A DNA stretch of 64,000 bases, taken from NCBI GenBank assembly GCA_004556655.1, contig SFGF01000015.1:1-64000 (forward strand). Direction: 5' to 3'. Position numbers and translations under genes: made by a program. Below, one piece after another: positions 7,320-15,655 of the stretch (within the stretch, counting starts at the first letter, position 1; every line of letters starts with the position of its first letter). This DNA is from Lachnospiraceae bacterium (lineage in GTDB: Bacteria; Bacillota; Clostridia; Lachnospirales; Lachnospiraceae). Below the pieces are notes generated by a model that worked only from the letters and a program-made list of their open reading frames with translations, was not told the origin of the DNA and ran no database searches.

Positions 7320-7649
7320 TTACACCTCCTCGAAGATTATATCAATAAAATCTGTATACTGTTCATCTTCCATTCTCTGTAATCCGAGAATGAGCGAATT
7401 CAGAAGTAATAAACATTCTTTGGAAGGACTGTTTTCAAGAGAAAAACGAATGTCTGCCGATTCCTCATCCACATCCACCCGGAACTCATCTTCCGTAAAT
7501 GCCTCTATGGAATTAACTGTATTAATAACCAACGCCGAAATAGCAGCACAGACAATATCCTCGCCTTCTTGCGCATATCCTGCATGGCCGTCCACATCAA
7601 ATCCAATACATTGATGTTCCGAATTCTGATAAAACGTTACCCTGGTCAT
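7320..7649 (-). CDS. prp: Ribosomal-processing cysteine protease Prp
   Basis: Removes the N-terminal extension of L27. It is 109 residues of the YsxB/Prp family. His22 (GHAGYA) and Cys34 (DIVCAAIS) form the catalytic dyad. Wedged between rplU and rpmA as in other Firmicutes, 12 bp after rplU. The cleavage site seen in the adjacent L27 (LQFF|AHKK) is the expected substrate. Confidence 0.95.
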   Translation of the reverse strand: MTRVTFYQNSEHQCIGFDVDGHAGYAQEGEDIVCAAISALVINTVNSIEAFTEDEFRVDVDEESADIRFSLENSPSKECLLLLNSLILGLQRMEDEQYTDFIDIIFEEV

Positions 7650-7661
7650 CAGCTCACCTGA

Positions 7662-7967
7662 TTAAGCGTTGATCTTTTCGATTTTCACTTTTGTGAACTG
7701 CTGTCTATGTCCGTTTTTCTTATGATAACCAGTTTTTCTCTTATACTTGTAAACAATAACTTTTCTAGCCTTGCCATTCTCGATTACGGAAGCAGTAACG
7801 CTTGCGTTCTCAACATCAGCACCAACTTTCAGACCATCATTGCTTACTGCAAGTACCTGATCAAATGTAACGGTTTCTCCAGCTTCTACACCAAGCTTTT
7901 CTACTTTAATGATATCGCCTTCGGCTACTTTGTACTGTTTACCACCTGTTGCAATAATTGCGTACAT
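7662..7967 (-). CDS. rplU: Ribosomal protein L21
   Basis: Large-subunit protein, 101 residues. [14 protein letters not shown] at the start and [14 protein letters not shown] near the end are diagnostic. The ATG at 7967 follows AGGAGGTGTGCCAT with 8-bp spacing; an upstream in-frame ATG at 7976 lies too close to the site. First gene of rplU-prp-rpmA, with a promoter and a structured leader upstream. Confidence 0.97.
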   Translation of the reverse strand: MYAIIATGGKQYKVAEGDIIKVEKLGVEAGETVTFDQVLAVSNDGLKVGADVENASVTASVIENGKARKVIVYKYKRKTGYHKKNGHRQQFTKVKIEKINA

Positions 7968-8050
7968 ATGGCACACCTCCTATTATCATTACTCGCCAAA
8001 TACGGTGATCCTTTCGGATGCTTCTACCTCTTTGTGCGGCATACTTCGTA
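7968..8050 (-). ncRNA. Candidate L21 leader (autoregulatory 5' UTR)
   Basis: Between the promoter at 8051-8079 and the rplU ATG lies a leader of about 77 nt with a GAAA-capped hairpin, ATCC-GAAA-GGAT on the minus strand (8019-8008). Firmicutes rplU genes often carry an L21-binding leader in this position. That this is that family is inferred from position; I could not check its covariance model. Confidence 0.4.
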
Positions 8051-8079
8051 ATCTTAACACGAAAATCCCGTATCGTCAA
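8051..8079 (-). promoter_or_regulatory. rplU operon promoter
   Basis: TTGACG (8079-8074) and TAAGAT (8056-8051) with a 17-bp spacer on the minus strand, upstream of rplU-prp-rpmA. Confidence 0.7.
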
Positions 8080-8117
8080 CTATTTAGATAAATTTTTTAT
8101 CATAAAATTAAAATATT

Positions 8118-8993
8118 TTATTCGTTATCCAGACAATGGCTTGCAGCGATTGCCAACACACCAGGTCCGGTGTGACATATTACACTGAGAGACAGTGTAT
8201 CGACGCTGCTGATTGGAAGATTCGGAAAAGCAGCTCTTACTTCTTCCGTCCACGCTTCTGCTTCTTCCCTGCTTGATGTATAGGCAATATGGAGCTTCAT
8301 TTCACCTTTCTTCACATAATCTGCAAATCGGGTATCCAAATCCTTTTTCATGGCCTCCAACATATTTTTCTTTGCCGGTTTCATTCCACGCACTTTTTTA
8401 TATGCATCCAGCTTTTCCCCCTGAATCTGCAGAATCGGTTTCAAATTCAAAGCAGAACCAAGCAAAGCAGCTGCCGGAGTGATCCTTCCTCCCTTTTTCA
8501 GATATTTAAGTGTATCTACTACAAGATAGATACTGGCTTCCAAAGCTTCTTTTTCCAGAATTTCTTTTACTTCTTCCGCATTTTTTCCCCGCTTTACAAG
8601 TGCAATCGCATCCATAACAGACTGTCTCATAGTAACGGAAATTCTTTGATTGTTCACAACCTGTACCTTTCCATCATAGTCCTGGGCAAGTCCCATCGCT
8701 GTCTCACAGGATGCGCTAAGACCACTCGACATAGGAATATGGACAATCTGATCATATTCTTTCAACAGCTTATTCCACAGATCCATAACATCTGCCGGAG
8801 AAGGCTGAGAAGTAGAGACATTTACATCCTGAGCAAGAAGTTCATAAAATTGCTCCAGTGATAAGTCCACTTCCTCATAACATAATTTCTCATTTACAAA
8901 AAAAGGCATTGGCATAACATAAATTCCCAATTGTCTGGCTTCTGCCTGTGTAATTCCACTGTTACTGTCTGTTACAATGGCAATTCGGCTCAT
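8118..8993 (-). CDS. DegV family fatty-acid-binding protein
   Basis: Cytoplasmic DegV/FakB-type protein of 291 residues. Such proteins bind a fatty acid and present it to the FakA kinase, which makes acyl phosphate. The N-terminal IAIVTDSNSGIT, the STSQPSP motif, PMSSGLSAS and LKYLKKGGRI are typical. A FakA-like gene lies at 52.6-54.2 kb in the same window and is a plausible partner. Monocistronic, with its own promoter and a GGGAGGAAG site. Confidence 0.9.
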   Translation of the reverse strand: MSRIAIVTDSNSGITQAEARQLGIYVMPMPFFVNEKLCYEEVDLSLEQFYELLAQDVNVSTSQPSPADVMDLWNKLLKEYDQIVHIPMSSGLSASCETAMGLAQDYDGKVQVVNNQRISVTMRQSVMDAIALVKRGKNAEEVKEILEKEALEASIYLVVDTLKYLKKGGRITPAAALLGSALNLKPILQIQGEKLDAYKKVRGMKPAKKNMLEAMKKDLDTRFADYVKKGEMKLHIAYTSSREEAEAWTEEVRAAFPNLPISSVDTLSLSVICHTGPGVLAIAASHCLDNE

Positions 8994-9037
8994 ATTTCTT
9001 CCTCCCTGTAAAATACAATCATCACACGTTCTTTCCT

Positions 9038-9066
9038 ATTATAGCATTATTTCCGTCACTTTTAAA
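9038..9066 (-). promoter_or_regulatory. degV promoter
   Basis: TTTAAA (9066-9061), 17 bp and TATAAT (9043-9038) on the minus strand, about 45 bp upstream of the degV start. Confidence 0.6.
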
Positions 9067-9105
9067 GTTTTTTCGTTTATAAACGATAGTGTAATCTCCG
9101 TATGG

Positions 9106-10116
9106 CTACCTTACAAAAATAAAGCTGCCCACACTGAATTGATTTATAGAATTCTGCAGCATATGTTTCATAACCGGGTCAAAAAGTATTCCATAAATGA
9201 TTACCATCATTCCTGTTCCAAACAACAATACCGTCGGCAAAAGTATACCAAGAATTGTTTTCCATCCGTTTCTCTAAGGAATGAATGTTCTTTTCATTCC
9301 CTTTTTATGATGCAGCAGATAATTTCCAAGATACAGACCAAAAGGCGATGCAGCCGCGAAAATTATATAGATCCCGATACTTACCAGCGGAATCTGAATT
9401 TCTGTATTGTTGCGGATCATCTGCTCACCAACCTGTTGAGCCTCCTGCATGATACTGTTTTGTAGTGATCCATACAAGAACACCTGTAAAAGTATCGGAA
9501 AAAGATTGTTTATACAATGGAAAAAGGACGGATATACCATATTCTCCGTTTCCAGCATAATATAGGAAATGGCGGCTCCGAGAATCCCGGTAGGTAAGAA
9601 ACGAAGCGGATCTGAATGAAATAATCCAAAGTAAATTCCCATGATCAGCACAACAAGCCATTCTTTACGAACAGAGTATAGGGTATGTATGATCACACCC
9701 CGATGAACAGCCTCTTCACAGATAGCAGGCATGATCGAAACAACCAGAATGGTCACAAAAACAGGAACACTAAACATAACTTCATTCAGACCGCTGTTAA
9801 GCTGCTCCATCTGTATGGGAAACAGACGATATTGAATCAGCATGATGACCATGTCCAGTAGATAAGTACTACCCCATATAATGAAGGTTCCAAGGATCGG
9901 AAGAAATTCCGGTTTCTTTACCGGAAATAATACTTTAAGCGGATATCCCATCACCTTTGTAAAAATCAGTGCCATCACCAATATCAAAAGTTCTGTAGCT
10001 GCCAGTCCATACATTCCCCAGTAAGCCTGCATTGGCACACAGATAAAGAAAAAAGCCGCCATGATCAGAATAAAAAATACAATTCCATGCCATGGTTTTA
10101 ATGCCCTGCGTTTCAT
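9106..10116 (-). pseudogene. CPBP-family intramembrane protease, interrupted by an in-frame TAG
   Basis: Multi-spanning membrane protein of the CPBP (CAAX protease/bacteriocin-processing, ABI) family. The glutamate motif CEEAVHRG and the histidine motif FGLFHSDPLRF are present, with HCINN further on. The frame from 10116 stops at a TAG (9276-9274) after 280 residues. Beyond it the same frame stays open for 55 codons to a TAG at 9108-9106 and reads as membrane protein (GWKTILGILLPTVLLFGTG, then a polar tail). So the gene seems built for 336 residues and cut by one nonsense codon. The catalytic core is intact, so the 280-residue form might still work. The ATG overlaps the RNase G stop (ATGA). 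Function is unknown beyond the family. Confidence 0.75.
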
Positions 10117-11330
10117 CGTCCGTCACCTCCTGTAACTTCAGTCACCTGTTCACGAATCGATTTTTCTTCTTTTTTACGTGTCAATTCCATGATTCCAAGA
10201 GCCGTTACATCTACAACCGTTGTCGTAATTCTGTCATCTCTCACAAAGTTTTTCATAGCTCGTATAAGCTCAGACCGATCCTCATATTGATTCATATTGA
10301 TAAAATCAATCAGAATCATACCATACAGGTTTCTGAGTCTCAGCTGTCGTGCAATCTCCTTTGCAGCTTCCAGATTTATCTTTTTATATTCTTCATCCGC
10401 CCTTTTTTTACTCATATACTTTCCAGAGTTTACATCAATCGCTACAAAAGCTTCCGTCTGCTGTATAATCAGAAAACCGCCGGATTTTAACCAGACTTTC
10501 TCATCCAATGCCTCTTCCAGTCCATGTTCCAGTCGATAAAGCTTATAAAGAGGAAGAAGTGAATCCTGATAGAGTTTCACCTCACATCCTGGTTTGGGGT
10601 TCATTTTGTTTGTATATTCCAGTATTTTTTTGTAAATTTTCTCATCATCCGTGACAATATGATCCAATGCATCCCAATATACATTTTTCATGGCATTTGT
10701 CACAAAATCCGATCCCTCTTTGATTTTGGTAAAGCAGGGATTAAATCTCCCACGCCGGATGGTTTCTTCCAATTCTCTTTTCAGGTCTTCCAGCTCAGCC
10801 AGAATATGTTCTTTCGAAGCTCCGGCTGCATTCGTTCGAACGATCACTCCAAAATCACACTGATTTCCAAGAGTCTGTTCCAAAAGTCCTTTTAATTCTT
10901 CCCGTTTTTCTTTTGACAGTTTATTGGATACACCAATTGTTTTATTTTCTGTAGTAAGTACCAGATAAGTACCTGAAAAACTCAAATTGCAGGTAACGCA
11001 GGGAGCCTTTGTTTTTAAGGCTTCCTGCGTTACCTGAACCAGTAATTCATCTCCCGCTTTCAAATCCTGTGATTTTTTTTCACATGTAAAAATCGGATGG
11101 TGACCTTTCGTATACGGGTAAAAACAGGGAATTCTATTTTCAATCTCAACAAAGGCACCCTTGATATTCGGTAACACCCGCTGTACTTTTCCTACATGGA
11201 TACTTCCCAACAGATATTCTTTTTCGGGGCTTTCCAGATGCAGATCAACCAATCTGCCATTTTCCTCTTGAGCGATTACCCGGCAGGGATGGTTTTTCCA
11301 ATTCATATTAGTCAATATCAGTCGTTTCAT
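10113..11330 (-). CDS. rng: Ribonuclease E/G family endoribonuclease
   Basis: Single-strand-specific endoribonuclease for rRNA maturation and mRNA decay, 405 residues, the RNase G size without an RNase E scaffold tail. An S1-like RNA-binding region covers about residues 38-120. The catalytic metal ligands lie in FVAIDVNSGKY and ILIDFINM. GIMELTRKK marks the end of the DNase I-like fold. It follows the two radical-SAM-linked genes, in the order usual for Clostridia. I do not see a clear zinc-link CPxC pair. Confidence 0.93.
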   Translation of the reverse strand: MKRLILTNMNWKNHPCRVIAQEENGRLVDLHLESPEKEYLLGSIHVGKVQRVLPNIKGAFVEIENRIPCFYPYTKGHHPIFTCEKKSQDLKAGDELLVQVTQEALKTKAPCVTCNLSFSGTYLVLTTENKTIGVSNKLSKEKREELKGLLEQTLGNQCDFGVIVRTNAAGASKEHILAELEDLKRELEETIRRGRFNPCFTKIKEGSDFVTNAMKNVYWDALDHIVTDDEKIYKKILEYTNKMNPKPGCEVKLYQDSLLPLYKLYRLEHGLEEALDEKVWLKSGGFLIIQQTEAFVAIDVNSGKYMSKKRADEEYKKINLEAAKEIARQLRLRNLYGMILIDFINMNQYEDRSELIRAMKNFVRDDRITTTVVDVTALGIMELTRKKEEKSIREQVTEVTGGDGR

Positions 11331-11340
11331 TTTTTATCCC

Positions 11341-12051
11341 TTATTCAATATCTTCTCCGAGATTTTCCAGCGATATCAGTTTCCGCATTACTTCTCCTCC
11401 GAGATCTGCATACACTTCTTCTCTGTGAATCATGAAAGAAAAAGGAGCAAGTTCGGTTCCAAGGAATTGTGCAAATGCCTCCATCACCAGATCTGGTTTC
11501 AGATTATGCACGCTGCCTGTAGAAAGCTGCATCCAAATCTGATCTCCCCGAAGCTCAAGACGATAAATCCAGGATTTAATATCTGTTTCCTGTTCACTTC
11601 TTTTGGTCTTTCTCAAAATGACAATAGAATCCTGAGCGTAAAACTGCTGCAGTTTCTCTTTCCAGTCCCCTGAAGGTTCCTTTCCCTCACGAAAGCTGAC
11701 CGAATAATCCGCAGCGGCAACAAGTGCCATACAGGCACTGGCTTTTGCATCCGGAATCTGTCGTACACTCAGCACTTTCATGCCGTCAGCCATCGTATCA
11801 TTCAGACGTTTCACCATCTCTTTGGATGGCATCGCTTCTGTAAGCTCCATATCAAAATACTCACCGCTGCTTGTCACACCTACTCCCAACGGGGCTGCAA
11901 AGGACATAATCATGTGCGGCGAAAATCCACCGGAATATGCAATCGGAATCCCGGCTCTGCGAATCGCTTTTTGAAAATAACGCATAATATCCAGATGTCC
12001 GATAAATTTCATGGCTCCTTCTTTTGAAAATTTAACCCTTACTTTCAACAC
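11341..12051 (-). CDS. TIGR03936/DUF2344 radical-SAM-linked protein
   Basis: Cytoplasmic protein of about 237 residues from the DUF2344 family, always found next to, or fused with, a TIGR03960 radical SAM protein as here. KVRVKFSKEG, FIGHLDIMRYFQKAIRR and AYSGGFSPHM are the family signatures. Function is unknown; the neighbourhood points to RNA or ribosome modification. I start at the GTG at 12051 (or the TTG at 12048) because AAGGAGGTGTCT precedes it. It overlaps the end of the upstream gene by 20 bp, which implies translational coupling. Confidence 0.88.
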   Translation of the reverse strand: MLKVRVKFSKEGAMKFIGHLDIMRYFQKAIRRAGIPIAYSGGFSPHMIMSFAAPLGVGVTSSGEYFDMELTEAMPSKEMVKRLNDTMADGMKVLSVRQIPDAKASACMALVAAADYSVSFREGKEPSGDWKEKLQQFYAQDSIVILRKTKRSEQETDIKSWIYRLELRGDQIWMQLSTGSVHNLKPDLVMEAFAQFLGTELAPFSFMIHREEVYADLGGEVMRKLISLENLGEDIE

Positions 12052-13906
12052 AGACACCTCCTTTATATTTTCCGGCTCCACATCCGGAACACTTCATCCG
12101 ACAATTCGGAGTAACTGTTTCTTCCTGCGCATTTTTCCATTCCCGAAGAAGAAACTGTTTTGATACTCCAATATCGATAAAATCCCACGGAAAAATCTCA
12201 TCCTCTTTTCTTTCACGGATTGTATAAAAATCTGTGTCAATGCCTGTCTCTTCAAACGCTTCTTTCCAGTACTCCGGATGGAAATATTCAGACCAGGAAT
12301 CGAATATCGCACCTTTTTCATATGCCTTCCATATCGCATCGCCGATTTTTCGGTCCCCCCGGGCCAATATACCTTCCAGTACAGTCACATCTGCCTCATG
12401 CCAGTTATACTTAATGCTCTTCTGATTTAACTGTGCATGAATCTCTTCCCGCACAATACGCGCCCGATCAAGGAATTCTTCTTCTTTGCACATAGGTGCC
12501 CACTGAAATGGTGTAAATGGCTTTGGAACAAAGAAAGATGTACTTGCTGTAATCTGACATTTTCCATGTCTTTGCTCCTTAGGAATCTCATAATAGCGTT
12601 TCGCTATTTTTTCACACAGATGAGCAATCCCCTTCATATCATTCTCAGTCTCAGTAGGAAGTCCCAGCATGAAGTACAGCTTTACCTTAGACCAACCGCC
12701 CTCAAAAGCTTTTCCTGCGCCCTCCAGTATCACTTCTTCCGTCAATCCCTTATTGATGACATCTCGAAGTCGCTGAGAACCTGCTTCCGGTGCAAATGTG
12801 AGACTGCTCTTCCTGATATCCTGTACCTTTTTCATCACATCCAGGGAAAATGCATCAATTCTCAAAGAAGGCAGAGAAATATTGACACCTCTTCTTCCAC
12901 ATTCATCCATCAGAAAATTCACCAGTTCCGGCAGTTTGGAATAATCACTGGAGCTCAAAGAACTAAGTGAAATCTCCTCATGTCCGGTACTATCCAGCAT
13001 CTCCACAGCTTTGGCTTTTAAGAACTCCACATCCCGTTCTCTGGTAGGACGGTACAACATCCCCGCCTGACAAAAACGGCAGCCGCGAATACAGCCTCTC
13101 TGAATCTCCAGAACCACTCTGTCCTGAGTAGCTTTGATAAACGGCACGACAGGCGCTTTTGGATAATAAGTATCCGTAACATCCATGACAATCTGTTTCT
13201 GAATTTTTTCCGGAATATTCGTATCTACAGGCGTAAAGGCATCAATCGTTCCATCTTCTTTATAGGTAACACGGTACAGAGAAGGTACATAGATTCCAGG
13301 AATCTGTGCAGCCTTTTTCAGAAAATCCTTACGCGTTCCGCCGCAGGCTTTATTCTCCTTATACAGATCCATCAGAGGAAAATAAACAGTCTCTCCCTCA
13401 CCGATATAAAAAAGATCAAAAAACTGTGCCAGCGGTTCCGGATTGTACGTACAGGGACCTCCTCCAATCACAATGGGGTCTTCTTCTGTTCTGTTTTGAG
13501 CAAGCATGGGAATTTGGGACAGATCCAAAATCTGCAGGATATTCGTATAACACATTTCATATTGAATCGTTATTCCCAGGAAATCAAAATTCTTCACAGG
13601 TTCCTGGGATTCCAGTGCAAACAACGGAATCTTCTGTTCTCTCAGCACTTTGTCAAGATCCGGCCATGGAGAGTAAACCCGCTCACACCAGATATCCTCC
13701 CGCTGATTGAACATATCGTAGAGTATCTGGATTCCCAGATGAGACATACCAATCTCGTAAACATCTGGGAAACACATGCAAAAACGGATCATATTTTCAA
13801 ATTCAGATGATTCTGACTTGTCCACTGCATTTACTTCATTGCCTATATACCTGGCCGGTTTTTCAATCTGCAGCAGTATTTCATCACTTAATGCTAATTT
13901 TCTCAT
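12032..13906 (-). CDS. TIGR03960 family B12-binding radical SAM protein
   Basis: Predicted [4Fe-4S] radical SAM enzyme of 624 residues. A B12-binding-like N-terminal domain covers about 1-200, and the radical SAM core begins near residue 260 with RGCIRGCRFC (CxxxCxxC). A cysteine-rich C-terminus (CRMKCSGCGAG) may hold a second metal site. The substrate is not known; linkage to RNase G and L21/L27 genes suggests an RNA or ribosomal protein. The ATG follows AGAAGGACAATAG. Confidence 0.92.
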   Translation of the reverse strand: MRKLALSDEILLQIEKPARYIGNEVNAVDKSESSEFENMIRFCMCFPDVYEIGMSHLGIQILYDMFNQREDIWCERVYSPWPDLDKVLREQKIPLFALESQEPVKNFDFLGITIQYEMCYTNILQILDLSQIPMLAQNRTEEDPIVIGGGPCTYNPEPLAQFFDLFYIGEGETVYFPLMDLYKENKACGGTRKDFLKKAAQIPGIYVPSLYRVTYKEDGTIDAFTPVDTNIPEKIQKQIVMDVTDTYYPKAPVVPFIKATQDRVVLEIQRGCIRGCRFCQAGMLYRPTRERDVEFLKAKAVEMLDSTGHEEISLSSLSSSDYSKLPELVNFLMDECGRRGVNISLPSLRIDAFSLDVMKKVQDIRKSSLTFAPEAGSQRLRDVINKGLTEEVILEGAGKAFEGGWSKVKLYFMLGLPTETENDMKGIAHLCEKIAKRYYEIPKEQRHGKCQITASTSFFVPKPFTPFQWAPMCKEEEFLDRARIVREEIHAQLNQKSIKYNWHEADVTVLEGILARGDRKIGDAIWKAYEKGAIFDSWSEYFHPEYWKEAFEETGIDTDFYTIRERKEDEIFPWDFIDIGVSKQFLLREWKNAQEETVTPNCRMKCSGCGAGKYKGGVCVESKG

Positions 13907-13935
13907 TCTATTGTCCTTCTAAATTATTTGGTCAT

Positions 13936-13987
13936 ACAAATAATGACAGTCACTTTTTCTATCAGAAACTGCCATTACTTTATTTGT
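13936..13987. terminator. Probable terminator of the pilus operon
   Basis: An imperfect long stem (13936-13950 with 13968-13987) lies between the last pilin gene and the next minus-strand gene. No strong T-tract follows, so the terminator call is moderate. The remainder of 13907-14079 shows no gene. Confidence 0.45.
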
Positions 13988-14079
13988 TCCATTATTGAAC
14001 TTTACCATAAATCCGTTTTTTCATCAATACGCTAACGAAGTTTTTTATGCGAACACATCAATATCGAATTCTCTTTTAT

Positions 14080-14796
14080 TCATCCTCGCTTCTTTTTCTC
14101 TGAAAGTTTCATAATAACAACAGCAGTACAGACCAGTACTAAAAAAGTAATACCTAACAGCAGGTATTCAAAAAACCCACTGTTATCGCCCGTTTTCGGA
14201 AAAGAACGTGATTCCTGCTGTAAAATCGGAGTATGCTTCGGCAGTACTTCTATATCATAATCCATCTGTCCACTCTCACTGTCAAAGGTTGGGACAGACA
14301 CCAGAGATGGAGAAATATTCTCATATTCTTTGATGTCTATCGCATAGATCAGATAGACTCCGACTGGCAGATGATCTGCTTTTGCCACACCATTTTCATC
14401 TGTTATGAGAATCCTGTCTTTTTCCTTTACAACCTTTGACAATTTACTTAATGCATTTTCCAATTCATTAGCACTTTGTATATGGTTCAGATCCACATCC
14501 GCAGCTTCATATGTATCCTTTACTTTAAATTCTCCTCCATCAACTTCTGCCACCTGAACCAATGCCAATGAAACATCTTTCTTAGACAGACTGTCGGAAG
14601 TGTCCTGTAGTTTTATCGTAATACTCCCCATTTTTCCTTCTTCACCAACCGCCAGAACTTTCTCCCCTGTATTCCGGCTCTGCACAGTTGCATCTGTTTC
14701 ACTGTCTATCCTTTTATCAGAGGCAAATACCGGCACAGAAACTAATAAAACAAGCAAAATCATCAAGATGAATAAAAATCTCTTCTTTAATCTCAC
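14080..14796 (-). CDS. Accessory/basal pilin with FPKTG sorting signal
   Basis: Surface protein of about 238 residues. A hydrophobic signal segment (about 5-25) ends near VFA-SDKR. The ectodomain is small and beta-rich, with pilin-like repeats of the ITIKLQDTSD type. FPKTG is followed by a membrane helix and a KKKRG tail. The size, position at the operon end and sortase motif suggest the basal subunit linking the pilus to the wall. I start at the GTG at 14796, since GGGAGGG lies 8 bp upstream; a longer frame to 14844 lies inside the sortase gene. Identification as basal rather than minor shaft pilin is inferred. Confidence 0.75.
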   Translation of the reverse strand: MRLKKRFLFILMILLVLLVSVPVFASDKRIDSETDATVQSRNTGEKVLAVGEEGKMGSITIKLQDTSDSLSKKDVSLALVQVAEVDGGEFKVKDTYEAADVDLNHIQSANELENALSKLSKVVKEKDRILITDENGVAKADHLPVGVYLIYAIDIKEYENISPSLVSVPTFDSESGQMDYDIEVLPKHTPILQQESRSFPKTGDNSGFFEYLLLGITFLVLVCTAVVIMKLSEKKKRG

Positions 14797-14800
14797 AGTT

Positions 14801-15631
14801 TTATCCCTCCCTTTTCTTATTCTTTCTATGAGAAATGACTGCAATCATCAAAAACACAAAGGGAATAACAGCAAATATCATTTCCCTCAGCGACATCATT
14901 TCCCCCTTTATTTCATCATATTCCTTTTGTTCATATGCAACCCGCTCTCCGGTTATCACCAGCCTGTGTGTATTAATCCCATAGGGTGTACACGTAATCA
15001 GGGTCGCAAGGTCTTTGTCCGGAACAATATGCAAAGAATCTGTTTCATCTGGTTTTATCACTTTGATTTCTGTCACCTGATACGCCAGTGTATTTCCGAG
15101 AACATGAATAAAAAACAGATCTTTTTTCTCTATCTCATCAAGCCTTGTGAAAAGTTTTGAATTCGGAAGTCCTCTGTGCCCTGTTAATATCGTCCTTGTA
15201 TTGCTGCCCCCTACAGGGAGACTTGATCCTTCCAGATGCCCGACACCCACAGACAGAACTTCATCACTTATTCCATGATAAATTGGCAGGTTCACGTTGA
15301 TTTTTGGTATATCTATACTCCCCATGACACCAGTATCCGATATATTAAGAATTTGATTGTAAGACTCTTCGTTTAATATATCAGCTCCCTGTGCTTCTAT
15401 CAGCATATTTCCTGACTGATAAAGAATACTGTTGTACTGATTTGCTTCTTCTAAATAATTCCGTGTGTCTTTTTCCTGGATAGTTTCCACTTCTTTTGCA
15501 TAGGTAGCGACAGCATCCTTCTGATACTGCCGCTCTACTATACTGCTGATCAGGGGATATGAGCACAAGATAAAACCAAAAATAAAGAGGAGAAACGACA
15601 TAATCCTTTTTATGTTTATCTGTCTATTCAT
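14801..15631 (-). CDS. Class C sortase (pilin polymerase)
   Basis: Membrane transpeptidase of 276 residues that links pilin subunits through isopeptide bonds. N-terminal helix about 10-31, catalytic domain, C-terminal helix about 250-268 and a KKREG tail. Catalytic His152 (TGHRG), Cys214 (TLITCTPYG) and Arg223 (THRLVITG). The GVMGSIDIPKI strand and the second membrane segment are typical of class C. It lies between the backbone and accessory pilin genes, the usual arrangement. Confidence 0.93.
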   Translation of the reverse strand: MNRQINIKRIMSFLLFIFGFILCSYPLISSIVERQYQKDAVATYAKEVETIQEKDTRNYLEEANQYNSILYQSGNMLIEAQGADILNEESYNQILNISDTGVMGSIDIPKINVNLPIYHGISDEVLSVGVGHLEGSSLPVGGSNTRTILTGHRGLPNSKLFTRLDEIEKKDLFFIHVLGNTLAYQVTEIKVIKPDETDSLHIVPDKDLATLITCTPYGINTHRLVITGERVAYEQKEYDEIKGEMMSLREMIFAVIPFVFLMIAVISHRKNKKREG

Positions 15632-15655
15632 AAGCTCTCCTGTACCTGATTTCTC

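Noticed and set aside
9074..9086. CGTTTATAAACG palindrome as terminator of the CPBP gene
   Set aside because: It is followed by A's, not T's, on the minus strand and is only a short A/T-rich palindrome.
14045..14083. Short ORF (MNKREFDIDVFA) starting at the stop of the last pilin gene
   Set aside because: It overlaps the pilin stop as ATGA, but it has only 12 residues, a weak ribosome binding site and no recognisable motif.
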